Positions 9,037 to 16,663 of a stretch of DNA of 64,000 nt are shown piece after piece. The translations under genes were made by a program, and so were the position numbers. The DNA comes from Caballeronia arvi (lineage in GTDB: Bacteria; Pseudomonadota; Gammaproteobacteria; Burkholderiales; Burkholderiaceae): the NCBI RefSeq assembly GCF_001544695.2, contig NZ_FCOM02000020.1, forward strand, positions 1 to 64,000. The letters are read 5' to 3'. The notes below the pieces were generated by a model. The model ran no database searches and was not told the DNA's origin. It worked only from the letters and a program-made list of their open reading frames with translations. How positions within the stretch are numbered: position 1 is the stretch's first letter; each line of letters starts with the position of its first letter.

Positions 9037-10530
9037 TCAAACGGCGCGCTTGCGACCAGCCAGCAAGTAATAGAACACCGCGCCCAGCCCCGCACCGATG
9101 AACCACGAGAAGTTCGCAGCGCCTTCCAGCGACGGCACCATCACGCAGAGCGTCGCGAGCACGGCGGCCGGCACGAGCGCCATCACCGCACGGCGGTTCA
9201 CGCCCTTCGTGTACCAGTATTTGCCTGTTTCCGACGTCGTGTAGAGATCGTCGACGGACAGCTTGCCGCGCTTCACGAGATAGAAGTCGAGGATCAGCAC
9301 GCCGTACAACGGTCCGATGAAGCTGCCGAGAATATCGAGCGTGTAGTGGATCACAGCCGGGTTGTTGAACAGATTCCACGGCGTGATGAAGATCGACGCG
9401 ACTGCCGCCATCATCCCGCCCATGCGCCAGCTGATGAGCTTCGGCGCGACGTTCGAGAAGTCGAAGGCCGGCGACACGAAGTTCGCAACGATATTGATGC
9501 CGATGGTCGCAATCGTGAACGTAAGCGCGCCGAGAATCACGGCAGACGGATGATCGATGCGGCCGACCGTTTCCACCGGATCGGTGATCAGTTGACCGAA
9601 CACCGGCAGCGTCGCGGCAGTCGTGATGACGGTCACGAGCGAGAACGCCAGGAAGTTGACCGGCAGCCCCCAGAAATTGCCACGCTTGACGCTGCGAAAG
9701 CTCTTGCCGTAGCGCGAGAAGTCACCGAAGTTCAGCATCGGACCGGAGAAATACGACACGACGAGCGAGACCGCGGTGATCATCACGGGAATCACTTCCA
9801 TGCCGTGATACTTCACGCCGCCGAGATTCAGGCCGATGTTCTTGATGCCCGCGCGCCACACCATATAGCCGGCGAGAATGAACATCACGACATAGACGGC
9901 GGGACCGGCGAAGTCGATGAACTTCTTGATCATCTCCATGCCGCGCCAGAACACGACGGCCTGCAGCACCCAGAGCAGCATGAAGCCCGCCCAGCCGATA
10001 GCCGAGAGTCCGACGAAACCGTATTTGTGCACGTCGGCATAAGGCATCAGCGACGGCACGAACTTCAGCACGACGATGACGAGGGCACTCGACGCCAGAT
10101 ACGTCTGGATGCCGTACCACGCCACCGCGATGAGCCCGCGAATCACCGCGGGAATATTCGCGCCGAGCACGCCGAACGTGGCGCGGCACGCGACGGGATA
10201 CGGCACGCCCGCCACCTGGCTCGGCTTGGCAATCATGTTGCACAACAAGTTCACGAGCCCAATGCCGATCAACAGCGACACGAGCACTTGCCAGCTCGTC
10301 AGGCCGAGCGCGAACAGGCTGCCCGCGAACACGTAGCCGCCGACGCTGTGAACGTCGGACATCCAGAACGCGAAGATGTTGTAGGCGCCCCAGGTTTGAT
10401 TCTTGAGCGGGGCAAGATCCTCGTTGTAGAGGCGATCGCTGTAACCGGCGGGCAGACTGGGATCGTGCCCCTCTGTCTGCTCTTGATATTGCGGCAGGGC
10501 TGAACTGCCGGATGCACTGAACTGGGCCAT
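9037..10530 (-). CDS. NCS1-family nucleobase/allantoin:cation symporter
   Basis: A 497-residue polytopic inner-membrane protein with about twelve hydrophobic segments. Family motifs include the N-terminal NEDLAPLKNQTWGAYNIFAFW (positions about 36-56) and later a GPMLNFGDFSRYGKS loop. NCS1 carriers import purines, pyrimidines, hydantoins or allantoin. Its place between the GntR repressor and the racemase, within an allantoin cluster, suggests allantoin, urate or a related ureide. AGGAGA before the ATG at 10530 decides the start, although the frame is open to 10788. Substrate is inferred only from context. Confidence 0.88.
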   Translation of the reverse strand: MAQFSASGSSALPQYQEQTEGHDPSLPAGYSDRLYNEDLAPLKNQTWGAYNIFAFWMSDVHSVGGYVFAGSLFALGLTSWQVLVSLLIGIGLVNLLCNMIAKPSQVAGVPYPVACRATFGVLGANIPAVIRGLIAVAWYGIQTYLASSALVIVVLKFVPSLMPYADVHKYGFVGLSAIGWAGFMLLWVLQAVVFWRGMEMIKKFIDFAGPAVYVVMFILAGYMVWRAGIKNIGLNLGGVKYHGMEVIPVMITAVSLVVSYFSGPMLNFGDFSRYGKSFRSVKRGNFWGLPVNFLAFSLVTVITTAATLPVFGQLITDPVETVGRIDHPSAVILGALTFTIATIGINIVANFVSPAFDFSNVAPKLISWRMGGMMAAVASIFITPWNLFNNPAVIHYTLDILGSFIGPLYGVLILDFYLVKRGKLSVDDLYTTSETGKYWYTKGVNRRAVMALVPAAVLATLCVMVPSLEGAANFSWFIGAGLGAVFYYLLAGRKRAV

Positions 10531-10882
10531 GACGTCTCCTTCATAGGCTTGCGTAATGAAAAAACTGCAATTGCTCGAGTGACGAGCGAGTCCTTCGATG
10601 CCTTCGCCGATGTATCGAATCAGCGCGGCATTCTTCGGATTTGCGTTTTCGCCTTCGGGCGTGAGGCTGAGAGCGCACAAGGCTTCTGCCCGGCACGCCC
10701 GCCCTGCGACGGATTTCATTTCACGCTCGGTCGAGCGTCCTGTTCGATGCAGCGCACGCCGCGGATTTTTGGGCGTGCGACTCTCCACGCGCCCGGCGCG
10801 GCGCGCGGGGCACGGTCTCCAATTATTTAGTCCTGCTTGATTCAGCCGATGGCAGAGTCTTCGCTCTGCCTTGTCGCTGCTG
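10531..10882. other. Intergenic leader, permease/GntR gene
   Basis: This 352-bp gap lies between two genes on the minus strand. A hairpin (GGCAGAG at 10851-10857 with CTCTGCC at 10864-10870) follows the regulator's stop codon but has no T run. No copy of the TTGTCGACAA palindrome is present, so the permease may depend on readthrough from the regulator gene or on an unrecognised promoter. No small gene is convincing. Confidence 0.4.
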
Positions 10883-11629
10883 CTATGCGTCGAGCGCTCT
10901 TTCGCGCTCCGGCGGTCGTGCGAATACTTCCTTCAGATCGACCGCGCCACGCGCCGGCCGCTCGAGCATTTTCAACTCGACATCGCGCAGGTGCTGCGCC
11001 ATCAGATCGGTGGCTTGCGCGGCATCGCCGGCATCGAGCGCGGCGAGAATCTGTTCGTGATCCTCGAACGAGCACGAGCTTTTGCCGAGCGATTCGTACA
11101 GCGCCGAAATCAGCGTCGAACGTGCGACGAGTCCCGACAGGCATTCGCACAGCACCGTGTTGCCCGTGAGCGACGCGAGTTCGGTGTGGAACTCGCCGGA
11201 GAGCCGGATCCACGATGAAAAATCCTGGCTCTCGAATGCGCGGCGTTCTTTTCCGATCGTCGAGCTGATCGACTTCAGCCGGCGCATGCCGTGGCCTTGT
11301 GCGATCCGCTCCACCACCGCCAGTTCGATGATGCGGCGCATCTCGAACACTTCATGCACTTCCTGCAGCGACGGGCTCGCGACGAACGCACCGCGGTTCG
11401 GCTCCAGATCGACGAGCCGTTCGTTCGACAGTTGCGCGAGCGCCTGGCGGACGGTGCCGCGCTTCACGGCGAACACCTCACACAATTGCGCTTCGGTCAG
11501 CTTTGCGCCCGGCGCCAGGCGATGCTCGAGGATCGCGGCGCGGATGTTCTCGGCGATCGACTCGGCGTTCGCGCCGTTCGGAGCGGATTCTGAAGCATTC
11601 GATGCAGCACTACGTTTGGTGTCGGACAT
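10883..11629 (-). CDS. GntR/FadR-family (FCD) transcriptional regulator
   Basis: A 248-residue regulator. Residues 20-85 form a winged helix-turn-helix (KLTEAQLCEVFAVKRGTVRQ, then the NRGAFVA wing) and residues 90-230 an all-helical FCD ligand domain with metal-binding-type histidines (EFHTEL, FEDHEQI, MAQHL). The N-terminal 20 residues are Ala/Ser/Asn-rich. Such proteins usually repress nearby catabolic genes until a small acid or pathway intermediate binds. A good promoter overlapped by a palindrome lies directly upstream, suggesting autorepression. The permease and racemase follow on the same strand. The ligand is unknown; allantoin-pathway intermediates are plausible. Confidence 0.87.
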   Translation of the reverse strand: MSDTKRSAASNASESAPNGANAESIAENIRAAILEHRLAPGAKLTEAQLCEVFAVKRGTVRQALAQLSNERLVDLEPNRGAFVASPSLQEVHEVFEMRRIIELAVVERIAQGHGMRRLKSISSTIGKERRAFESQDFSSWIRLSGEFHTELASLTGNTVLCECLSGLVARSTLISALYESLGKSSCSFEDHEQILAALDAGDAAQATDLMAQHLRDVELKMLERPARGAVDLKEVFARPPERERALDA

Positions 11630-11653
11630 GATGTGCTCGCTTGCATGTTAAGC

Positions 11654-11681
11654 ATCTTAGAATCGACATAAAGATTGTCAA
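11654..11681 (-). promoter_or_regulatory. Sigma70 promoter of the GntR-family gene
   Basis: On the minus strand a perfect TTGACA (-35, at 11681-11676) is followed after 16 bp by TAAGAT (-10, at 11659-11654), and the ATG is about 25 bp further on. The -35 box lies inside the palindrome at 11674-11685. Confidence 0.6.
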
Positions 11682-11685
11682 CAAT
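11674..11685. promoter_or_regulatory. Palindromic operator overlapping the -35 box
   Basis: ATTGTCAACAAT has perfect 5-bp arms (ATTGT/ACAAT). It covers the -35 hexamer of the regulator's promoter, the expected position for autorepression. It matches the sites at 8173-8184 and 11803-11812. Confidence 0.58.
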
Positions 11686-11802
11686 TCATTTTCGAAATCG
11701 GCGATTTTCGGTTTTCTCGGCGGTGTGGCGCCGGCCTCAACTTCAGTATTGACAAGGCTCTGCGCCAATATCCTCTATTTTTGTCAGCATTGCCTGCACT
11801 TT

Positions 11803-11812
11803 TTGTCGACAA
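11803..11812. promoter_or_regulatory. Second palindrome, TTGTCGACAA
   Basis: A perfect 10-bp palindrome 128 bp from the first one, in the gap between the regulator and ldcA. It differs from the first by one base in the core. It could be an auxiliary operator allowing looping or cooperative binding. No gene starts nearby on the plus strand. Confidence 0.45.
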
Positions 11813-11892
11813 TTTCGATCGCTGATCGGGCGAGTCGGTAAGGCAAGGACCCGTTGATTAAAGACGGTTAGTTGCGTACAAAGAGTCAAATT

Positions 11893-11915
11893 AAGGCGCT
11901 CGATGGAGCGCCTTT
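11893..11915 (-). terminator. Terminator after ldcA
   Basis: A 9-bp stem AAGGCGCTC / GAGCGCCTT (11893-11901 with 11906-11914), loop GATG, lies 10 bp beyond the ldcA stop. On the minus strand a TTAATTTG stretch follows, giving a modest T-rich tail. Confidence 0.75.
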
Positions 11916-11924
11916 CCGTGTGCG

Positions 11925-12845
11925 TCACGCGAGATGGGGATAGTCGGAGAGCTTCAACGTGAACCCGCGTTCCGTCGCCACGAGGTGCGCCGTTGCGCCG
12001 AAAGGCAGCGTCAGCAAATTTTCGACGTGCCCGAACTGCAAGCCCGTCACGACCGGAATGCCGATCACGGAGCGGATCTGCTCGATCATCGTGTCGAGCG
12101 AGTAGCCGTTGTCATAGTCCGAAAGCCGCCCGCCGGAAAACTCGCCCATCACGATCGCCTGCTGGCGCCCGAGCACGCCCGACAGATGCAGCTGATAAAT
12201 CATCCGCTCGATTCGAAACGGATGCTCGTTCACATCCTCGATATAGAGGATGCCGCCCTCGACCGGCGGCAGATAAGGCGTGCCGACGAGCGACGCCAGA
12301 ATCGCGAGGTTGCCGCCCCACAGCATGCCGGTGACGTCGACGGTCTGACGCTGCGGCGTGTTGTTCGTCACCGTGAAGCTCGAATGGGAAATCGCGGTCC
12401 AGAAGTGCCGCATCGTGAAGGCACTGACCTCTTCCGCGCCGAAATCGCCTGCCAGCATCGGTCCGCCAAAGCTTTTCACGCCCGCGTGTGCGTAGAGCGC
12501 GCACTGGATCGCCGTGAAGTCGCTGTGGCCCACGATCGCCACCGGTTGATCGGCAAGCCTGCGCAGGCCCAGATAGTCCAGACCGTGCAGGATGCGCGAC
12601 GCGCCATAGCCGCCGCGCACGGCAAGTACGATGTCAGGCAACGGCTGCGACGTATCGGCGAGGCGGTTGAGATCGGCCGCGCGCTCGGCGTCGGTGCCGC
12701 CGAAGCGCTGAAAGCGCCGTCGCGTCGCGTCGACGTTTTCCAGGCGATGCCCTTCCCGGCGCAATCGCCCAAGGCCGCGCTCCACAGCCGCCGGATCGTG
12801 CGGATAGCCAGAAGGCGCGACGAGGTCGATGGTGCGTGATTTCAC
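11925..12845 (-). CDS. ldcA: Muramoyltetrapeptide LD-carboxypeptidase (S66)
   Basis: A 306-residue peptidase-family S66 enzyme that removes the terminal D-alanine from the peptidoglycan tetrapeptide during cell-wall recycling. The nucleophile is S108 in VGHSDFTA; the downstream glutamate (ILYIEDVNE) and histidine (FGHVENL) complete the triad. There is no signal peptide, as expected for the cytoplasmic enzyme. It starts with GTG at 12845, overlapping the tadA stop as GTGA, so the two are translationally coupled. It is the last gene of the DUF1992-tadA-ldcA operon. Confidence 0.93.
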   Translation of the reverse strand: MKSRTIDLVAPSGYPHDPAAVERGLGRLRREGHRLENVDATRRRFQRFGGTDAERAADLNRLADTSQPLPDIVLAVRGGYGASRILHGLDYLGLRRLADQPVAIVGHSDFTAIQCALYAHAGVKSFGGPMLAGDFGAEEVSAFTMRHFWTAISHSSFTVTNNTPQRQTVDVTGMLWGGNLAILASLVGTPYLPPVEGGILYIEDVNEHPFRIERMIYQLHLSGVLGRQQAIVMGEFSGGRLSDYDNGYSLDTMIEQIRSVIGIPVVTGLQFGHVENLLTLPFGATAHLVATERGFTLKLSDYPHLA

Positions 12846-13441
12846 GATGTTGTCGTTGGATTCGTTGTCGGATCGGAGGAATCGGCGGCGGTGCCCAGCC
12901 CGGATTCGCGCGCACGGCGCGCGTCGCGCTCTTCACGCGCGAGCCGGCGGCGCTCGGCGAAGAAATTCTTGAGCGCGTGCCCGCATTCGTCGGCGAGCAC
13001 GCCGCCTGTCACCGTCGTGTGATGATTGAGCTGCCCGTTCGCAAACATGTCGACGACACTACCGCACGCACCCGTCTTCGGGTCCGCCGCGCCGTAGACG
13101 ACGCGCGAAATGCGCGCGTGCATGATCGCGCCCGCGCACATCACGCACGGTTCCAGCGTCACAAACAGCTCGCAGCCGGGCAAACGGTAATTTTCGAGTT
13201 TCTGAGCGGCGGCGCGAAGCGCGGCCATTTCGGCATGCGCGGACGGATCGTGCCCGCGGATCGGATGATTGAAGCCCGTCGCGATGATTTCATCGCCGAG
13301 CACGATCACTGCGCCCACGGGCACCTCGCCCACGCGGCGCGCTTCGTCGGCGGATTTTTGCGCGAGCGCCATGAAACGGCGGTCGCGCTCGCTTGCGGAA
13401 TCGGCGATGGGAAGCGTGTCGGGCGAAGCGCCGGGCGGCAT
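12842..13441 (-). CDS. tadA: tRNA adenosine(34) deaminase
   Basis: A 199-residue zinc deaminase converting A34 to inosine in the anticodon of tRNA-Arg(ACG). The zinc ligand and catalytic glutamate are H69 and E71 in SAHAEMAALR; the other ligands are C99 and C102 in PCVMCAGA. The frame is open to 13531, but the ATG at 13441 lies just after the stop of the upstream gene and gives a reasonable length. About 20 N-terminal and 25 C-terminal residues (Arg/Ser/Thr-rich) extend past the core domain. Confidence 0.93.
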   Translation of the reverse strand: MPPGASPDTLPIADSASERDRRFMALAQKSADEARRVGEVPVGAVIVLGDEIIATGFNHPIRGHDPSAHAEMAALRAAAQKLENYRLPGCELFVTLEPCVMCAGAIMHARISRVVYGAADPKTGACGSVVDMFANGQLNHHTTVTGGVLADECGHALKNFFAERRRLAREERDARRARESGLGTAADSSDPTTNPTTTS

Positions 13442-13446
13442 CCCGA

Positions 13447-13839
13447 TCACTTCGCTTCCAGCGCGACGCGGGACTGCGCGCGCTCGGAGAGCCGCTCTGC
13501 GATGCGCCGGCGGTACTCGTGCGGCACGCAACCGCCGCCGCGCAGCGATTCGAGCGCCATGTCGAGCGCGAGCATTCTGGCTTGCAACTGGCAGCGGGCG
13601 CCGGGGTCCGTCACGCGGTCGAACTCTTCCTGAAGACCGCGCAGTGCGCGCAGTTGTTCGACGGCGGGCGGGACGAAGCCCGCATTCTTGAGAATTCGAT
13701 TGGCGACACGCACTTCCTCGGGGACGAGGACGTCGTCGTCGAACTGGAGCGGAGCGCCCGCGCCCGGCAAGTCGTTGAACTCGCCACGCGCAGCGGCTTC
13801 ATGGATCCGCTGTTCGACCAAAGCATCTAGCAATTTCAT
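13447..13839 (-). CDS. DUF1992 / DnaJ-homologue-type protein
   Basis: A 130-residue protein of the DUF1992 family (related to the conserved domain of DNAJC28), identified by LDALVEQRIHEAAARGEFND at the N-terminus and the LPGAGAPL and VPEEVRVANRILKNAGFVPP segments. There is no J domain or membrane segment. The function is not established. It is the first gene of an operon with tadA (5-bp gap) and ldcA. Confidence 0.85.
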   Translation of the reverse strand: MKLLDALVEQRIHEAAARGEFNDLPGAGAPLQFDDDVLVPEEVRVANRILKNAGFVPPAVEQLRALRGLQEEFDRVTDPGARCQLQARMLALDMALESLRGGGCVPHEYRRRIAERLSERAQSRVALEAK

Positions 13840-14115
13840 CGGGGATTACGACCGGCTTTCATCTGCAAAAGGCGCGGTCTGTCACGATTTCCGTCGGTTA
13901 GCTCGAAGTCGGAAGGCAGCCGGAAACTCACGCTCACGCGTTGTTCGGCACGTCTCGACAATCCAACGGCTATTCTATCAGCGCCTAACGAGACGATTTC
14001 GCCGCATGCACGCGCGTTCGCGGCGCATCGCCGTATACCGGGCTTATCGGCGTGCTTATGCGTCGTTTGCGCAACATTCGTTGACGGCGCGACAACAAGT
14101 GTGCTTGTACGATGA

Positions 14116-14874
14116 CTACGCGCCCGTTTCGCTCTGCGGGAGCTTTCCGCCGCCGCGCGTATAGCCTTGCGTCGCAAGTAAAAGCCGCCGCGTGTACTCG
14201 TGCGCGACATCGCGCGAGCGCACCGCGTCCACGCCCAGTTGCTCGACGATTTCCCCGTTGCGCATGACCGCGACGCGCTGACAGAGAAAACCAATTACCG
14301 CGAGATTGTGGCTCACGAGAATCATCGTCAGCCCGCGCTCGCGATGCAGCCGCCGCAGCAAGTTCAGGATTTCCGCCTGCACGGAAACGTCGAGCGCGGA
14401 AGTCGGCTCGTCGAGCAACAGCACGCGCGGCTCGACGATCAACGCGCGCGCGATCGACACGCGCTGGCGCTGCCCGCCCGACAACTGATGCGGATAGCGA
14501 AAGCGGAACGCCGGACCCAGCCCGACTTCGGCGAGCGCCGCGAGAATGCGCGCGTCCTGATCGCCGATGCCGTTGATCGCGAGCGGCTCGCGCAACGTCC
14601 TGTCGACCGTGAAGCGCGGATGCAGCGCGCCGTACGGGTCCTGAAACACCATCTGCACGTCGTGCCTGCCGCGCTGCGTGCCGATGCGAATGCTGCCGCC
14701 GTTCAGCGATGTGAGCCCGGCGAGCGCGCGCAGCACCGTCGACTTGCCGCTGCCCGATTCGCCGACGAGACCGAACACCTCGCCATCCTCCACGCGCAAG
14801 GAAACATCGCGAACGGCATCGACGTGGCCGGTCTTCGTTTTGAAGCGGATATGCGCGTGTTCGAGATCGATCAT
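14116..14874 (-). CDS. ddpF: Peptide ABC transporter ATPase, DdpF-like
   Basis: A 252-residue nucleotide-binding subunit: Walker A GESGSGKST near residue 38, Q-loop MVFQDPYG, signature LSGGQRQR, Walker B LLLDEPTSALD and the H-loop SHNLAVI. It partners the preceding ATPase to energise import of dipeptides. The ATG at 14874 overlaps the upstream ATPase stop (ATGA); the frame extends beyond but inside that gene. It is the last gene of an operon in the same order as E. coli ddpXABCDF. It lacks most of the C-terminal oligopeptide/dipeptide extension seen in many DppF proteins. Confidence 0.85.
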   Translation of the reverse strand: MIDLEHAHIRFKTKTGHVDAVRDVSLRVEDGEVFGLVGESGSGKSTVLRALAGLTSLNGGSIRIGTQRGRHDVQMVFQDPYGALHPRFTVDRTLREPLAINGIGDQDARILAALAEVGLGPAFRFRYPHQLSGGQRQRVSIARALIVEPRVLLLDEPTSALDVSVQAEILNLLRRLHRERGLTMILVSHNLAVIGFLCQRVAVMRNGEIVEQLGVDAVRSRDVAHEYTRRLLLATQGYTRGGGKLPQSETGA

Positions 14875-15731
14875 CGTTCGCAGAATTCGTTGAGCCATGC
14901 GGGATCGCGGCGCAAGGTCGGCAGTTCGTCGGGCGGATGGTCGAGCGGCGGGTTCGCTTCCAGTAGCCCGCGCGTGTACGGATGCGTCGCGTGCGCGAGA
15001 TCGCGCGCGGCGCACGTCTCGACGATGCGTCCGCCGTACATCACAGCGACGCGGTCGCAGAACGACATCACGAGCGGCAGATCGTGGCTGATAAACACGA
15101 GCCCGGTGCCGTGGCGTTCGATCATCTCGTCGAGCACGGCGAGCACCTGCATCGACACGAGGACATCGAGCGCGCTCGTGGGTTCGTCGGCAATCAGGAG
15201 GCGCGGGCCGGCCGATACCATCATCGAGATCATCACGCGCTGGCCCATGCCGCCCGACAGCTCGTGCGGATAGGCGTCCGCGACACGCTGCGGATCGCGG
15301 ATATGCACGGCCTCCAACGCCGCCACGATGCGCTCACGCAACGCACGTCGGCTTTCCTTCGCGCCCTGCCGCACGAACGTCTCGCGCATCTGCTGCGCGA
15401 CGGTCATCACAGGGTTGAGCGAGTATTTCGGATCTTGCAGGATCATGCTCATGCGCGTGCCGCACAGGCGGCGGCGCTCCTTCGGGCGCATCGCGAGCAA
15501 GTCTTGTCCTTCGAGGCGCAACGCCTTCGCCGACCATTTCGCTTCGGACGGCAAGAGCCCGAGCAGCGCGCGGCCCGTCAACGATTTCCCCGAGCCCGAT
15601 TCCCCGACGATACCGAGCCGCTCGCCCGGCCCCACCGTCAGCGATACGCCGCGCACGGCCGGCATGAGCACGCCGTCGTGACCGGCGAAAGCCACGTTCA
15701 GCCCGTCGATTTCCGCGAGCGGCGTCGACAT
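14871..15731 (-). CDS. ddpD: Peptide ABC transporter ATPase, DdpD-like
   Basis: A 286-residue ATPase with Walker A GESGSGKSL, Q-loop ILQDPKYSLNP, signature LSGGMGQR, Walker B LLIADEPTSALD and the H-loop SHDLPLV. The C-terminus has the peptide-transporter hallmark HPYTRGLLEANPPL. The signature carries M where Q is usual. The ATG at 15731 is preferred over the one at 15743 because GGAGG lies six bases before it. It overlaps the next ATPase by four bases. Confidence 0.86.
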   Translation of the reverse strand: MSTPLAEIDGLNVAFAGHDGVLMPAVRGVSLTVGPGERLGIVGESGSGKSLTGRALLGLLPSEAKWSAKALRLEGQDLLAMRPKERRRLCGTRMSMILQDPKYSLNPVMTVAQQMRETFVRQGAKESRRALRERIVAALEAVHIRDPQRVADAYPHELSGGMGQRVMISMMVSAGPRLLIADEPTSALDVLVSMQVLAVLDEMIERHGTGLVFISHDLPLVMSFCDRVAVMYGGRIVETCAARDLAHATHPYTRGLLEANPPLDHPPDELPTLRRDPAWLNEFCER

Positions 15732-15732
15732 G

Positions 15733-16644
15733 TCAGCCTCCATGACGCGGATCGAAGACGTCGCGCAGACCGTCGCCGAGCAGGTTGAAGGCGAGGCTCA
15801 CCGCAAGGATCGCGAGGCCGGGAATCGTCGCGACCCACCATGCGTCGAGCAGCACGTTGCGGCCCGCCGCGACCATGTAGCCCCATTCCGGGCTCGGCGG
15901 CTGCGCGCCCAGTCCGAGAAAGCCCAGACCCGCGACGGCGAGAATGATGCCCGCCATGTCGAGCGTCGCGCGCACGATCACCGACGACGAACACAGCGGC
16001 ACGATATAGCGCAACAGGATGCGCAGCGGCGACGCCCCTTGCAGACGCGCCGCGTGAATGTAATCGGACTGCGCGAGCCGCAGCGATTCCGCGCGCGCGA
16101 GACGCGCATACGGCGGCCACGCGGTAATGGACAGCGCGATCACCGCATTGAGCACGCCGGGACCGAGCGCCGCCGCGAACGCGAGCGCGAGCACGATCTT
16201 CGGGAACGCGAGCGCGACATCGGTCAGGCGCATCAGCACCGTATCGACGATGCCGCCGCAATAACCCGCCACCGTGCCCATCAGAAGCCCGACCGGCACG
16301 ACGAGCACGACGACCAGCAGCGCGATCGCCAGCGTCAGGCGCGAGCCATGCACCAGCCGCGAGAGAATGTCGCGGCCGAGCTGATCGGTGCCTAACCAAT
16401 GCGCGGCGTTCGGCGGCGTGAGACGTTCGGCCAGCACCTGTTGCAGCGGGTCCTGCGTGACGAGCATCGGCCCGATGGCGGCGACCACGACGAGCAGCAG
16501 CAGAATCGCGAGCCCGAGCATGCTGAGCGGATTCGACGAGAACCGCCGCCAGCGCCGATACGCGCGCCCGAGTGCGGCCTGGCGCGGCGACGCGGGCGTA
16601 TCGGTCAGGAGCCACGCGCGCAAGTTAGTCCGCGCCGGTTTCAT
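15733..16644 (-). CDS. ddpC: Peptide ABC transporter permease, DdpC-like
   Basis: A 303-residue BPD_transp_1 permease with six predicted membrane segments. It has the N-terminal NPLSMLGLAILLLL helix of the DppC group, the GTDQLGRDILSR motif and the EAA loop (AESLRLAQSDYIHAARLQGA). The start is uncertain: an ATG at 16662 gives 309 residues and follows the upstream stop by one base, whereas the ATG at 16644 has GGAGG eleven bases before it. I chose 16644. It forms the membrane channel with the preceding permease. Confidence 0.84.
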   Translation of the reverse strand: MKPARTNLRAWLLTDTPASPRQAALGRAYRRWRRFSSNPLSMLGLAILLLLVVVAAIGPMLVTQDPLQQVLAERLTPPNAAHWLGTDQLGRDILSRLVHGSRLTLAIALLVVVLVVPVGLLMGTVAGYCGGIVDTVLMRLTDVALAFPKIVLALAFAAALGPGVLNAVIALSITAWPPYARLARAESLRLAQSDYIHAARLQGASPLRILLRYIVPLCSSSVIVRATLDMAGIILAVAGLGFLGLGAQPPSPEWGYMVAAGRNVLLDAWWVATIPGLAILAVSLAFNLLGDGLRDVFDPRHGG

Positions 16645-16663
16645 CTGCGCAAAGTCCTCCATG

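Noticed and set aside
13840-14115. A 152-codon open frame across the gap between ddpF and the DUF1992 gene (13836-14294, minus strand)
   Set aside because: It overlaps ddpF in another frame, is Ser/Arg-rich with no family match, and has no ribosome-binding site. TAGAAT at 13977-13972 may be part of the DUF1992 promoter, but no -35 is convincing.
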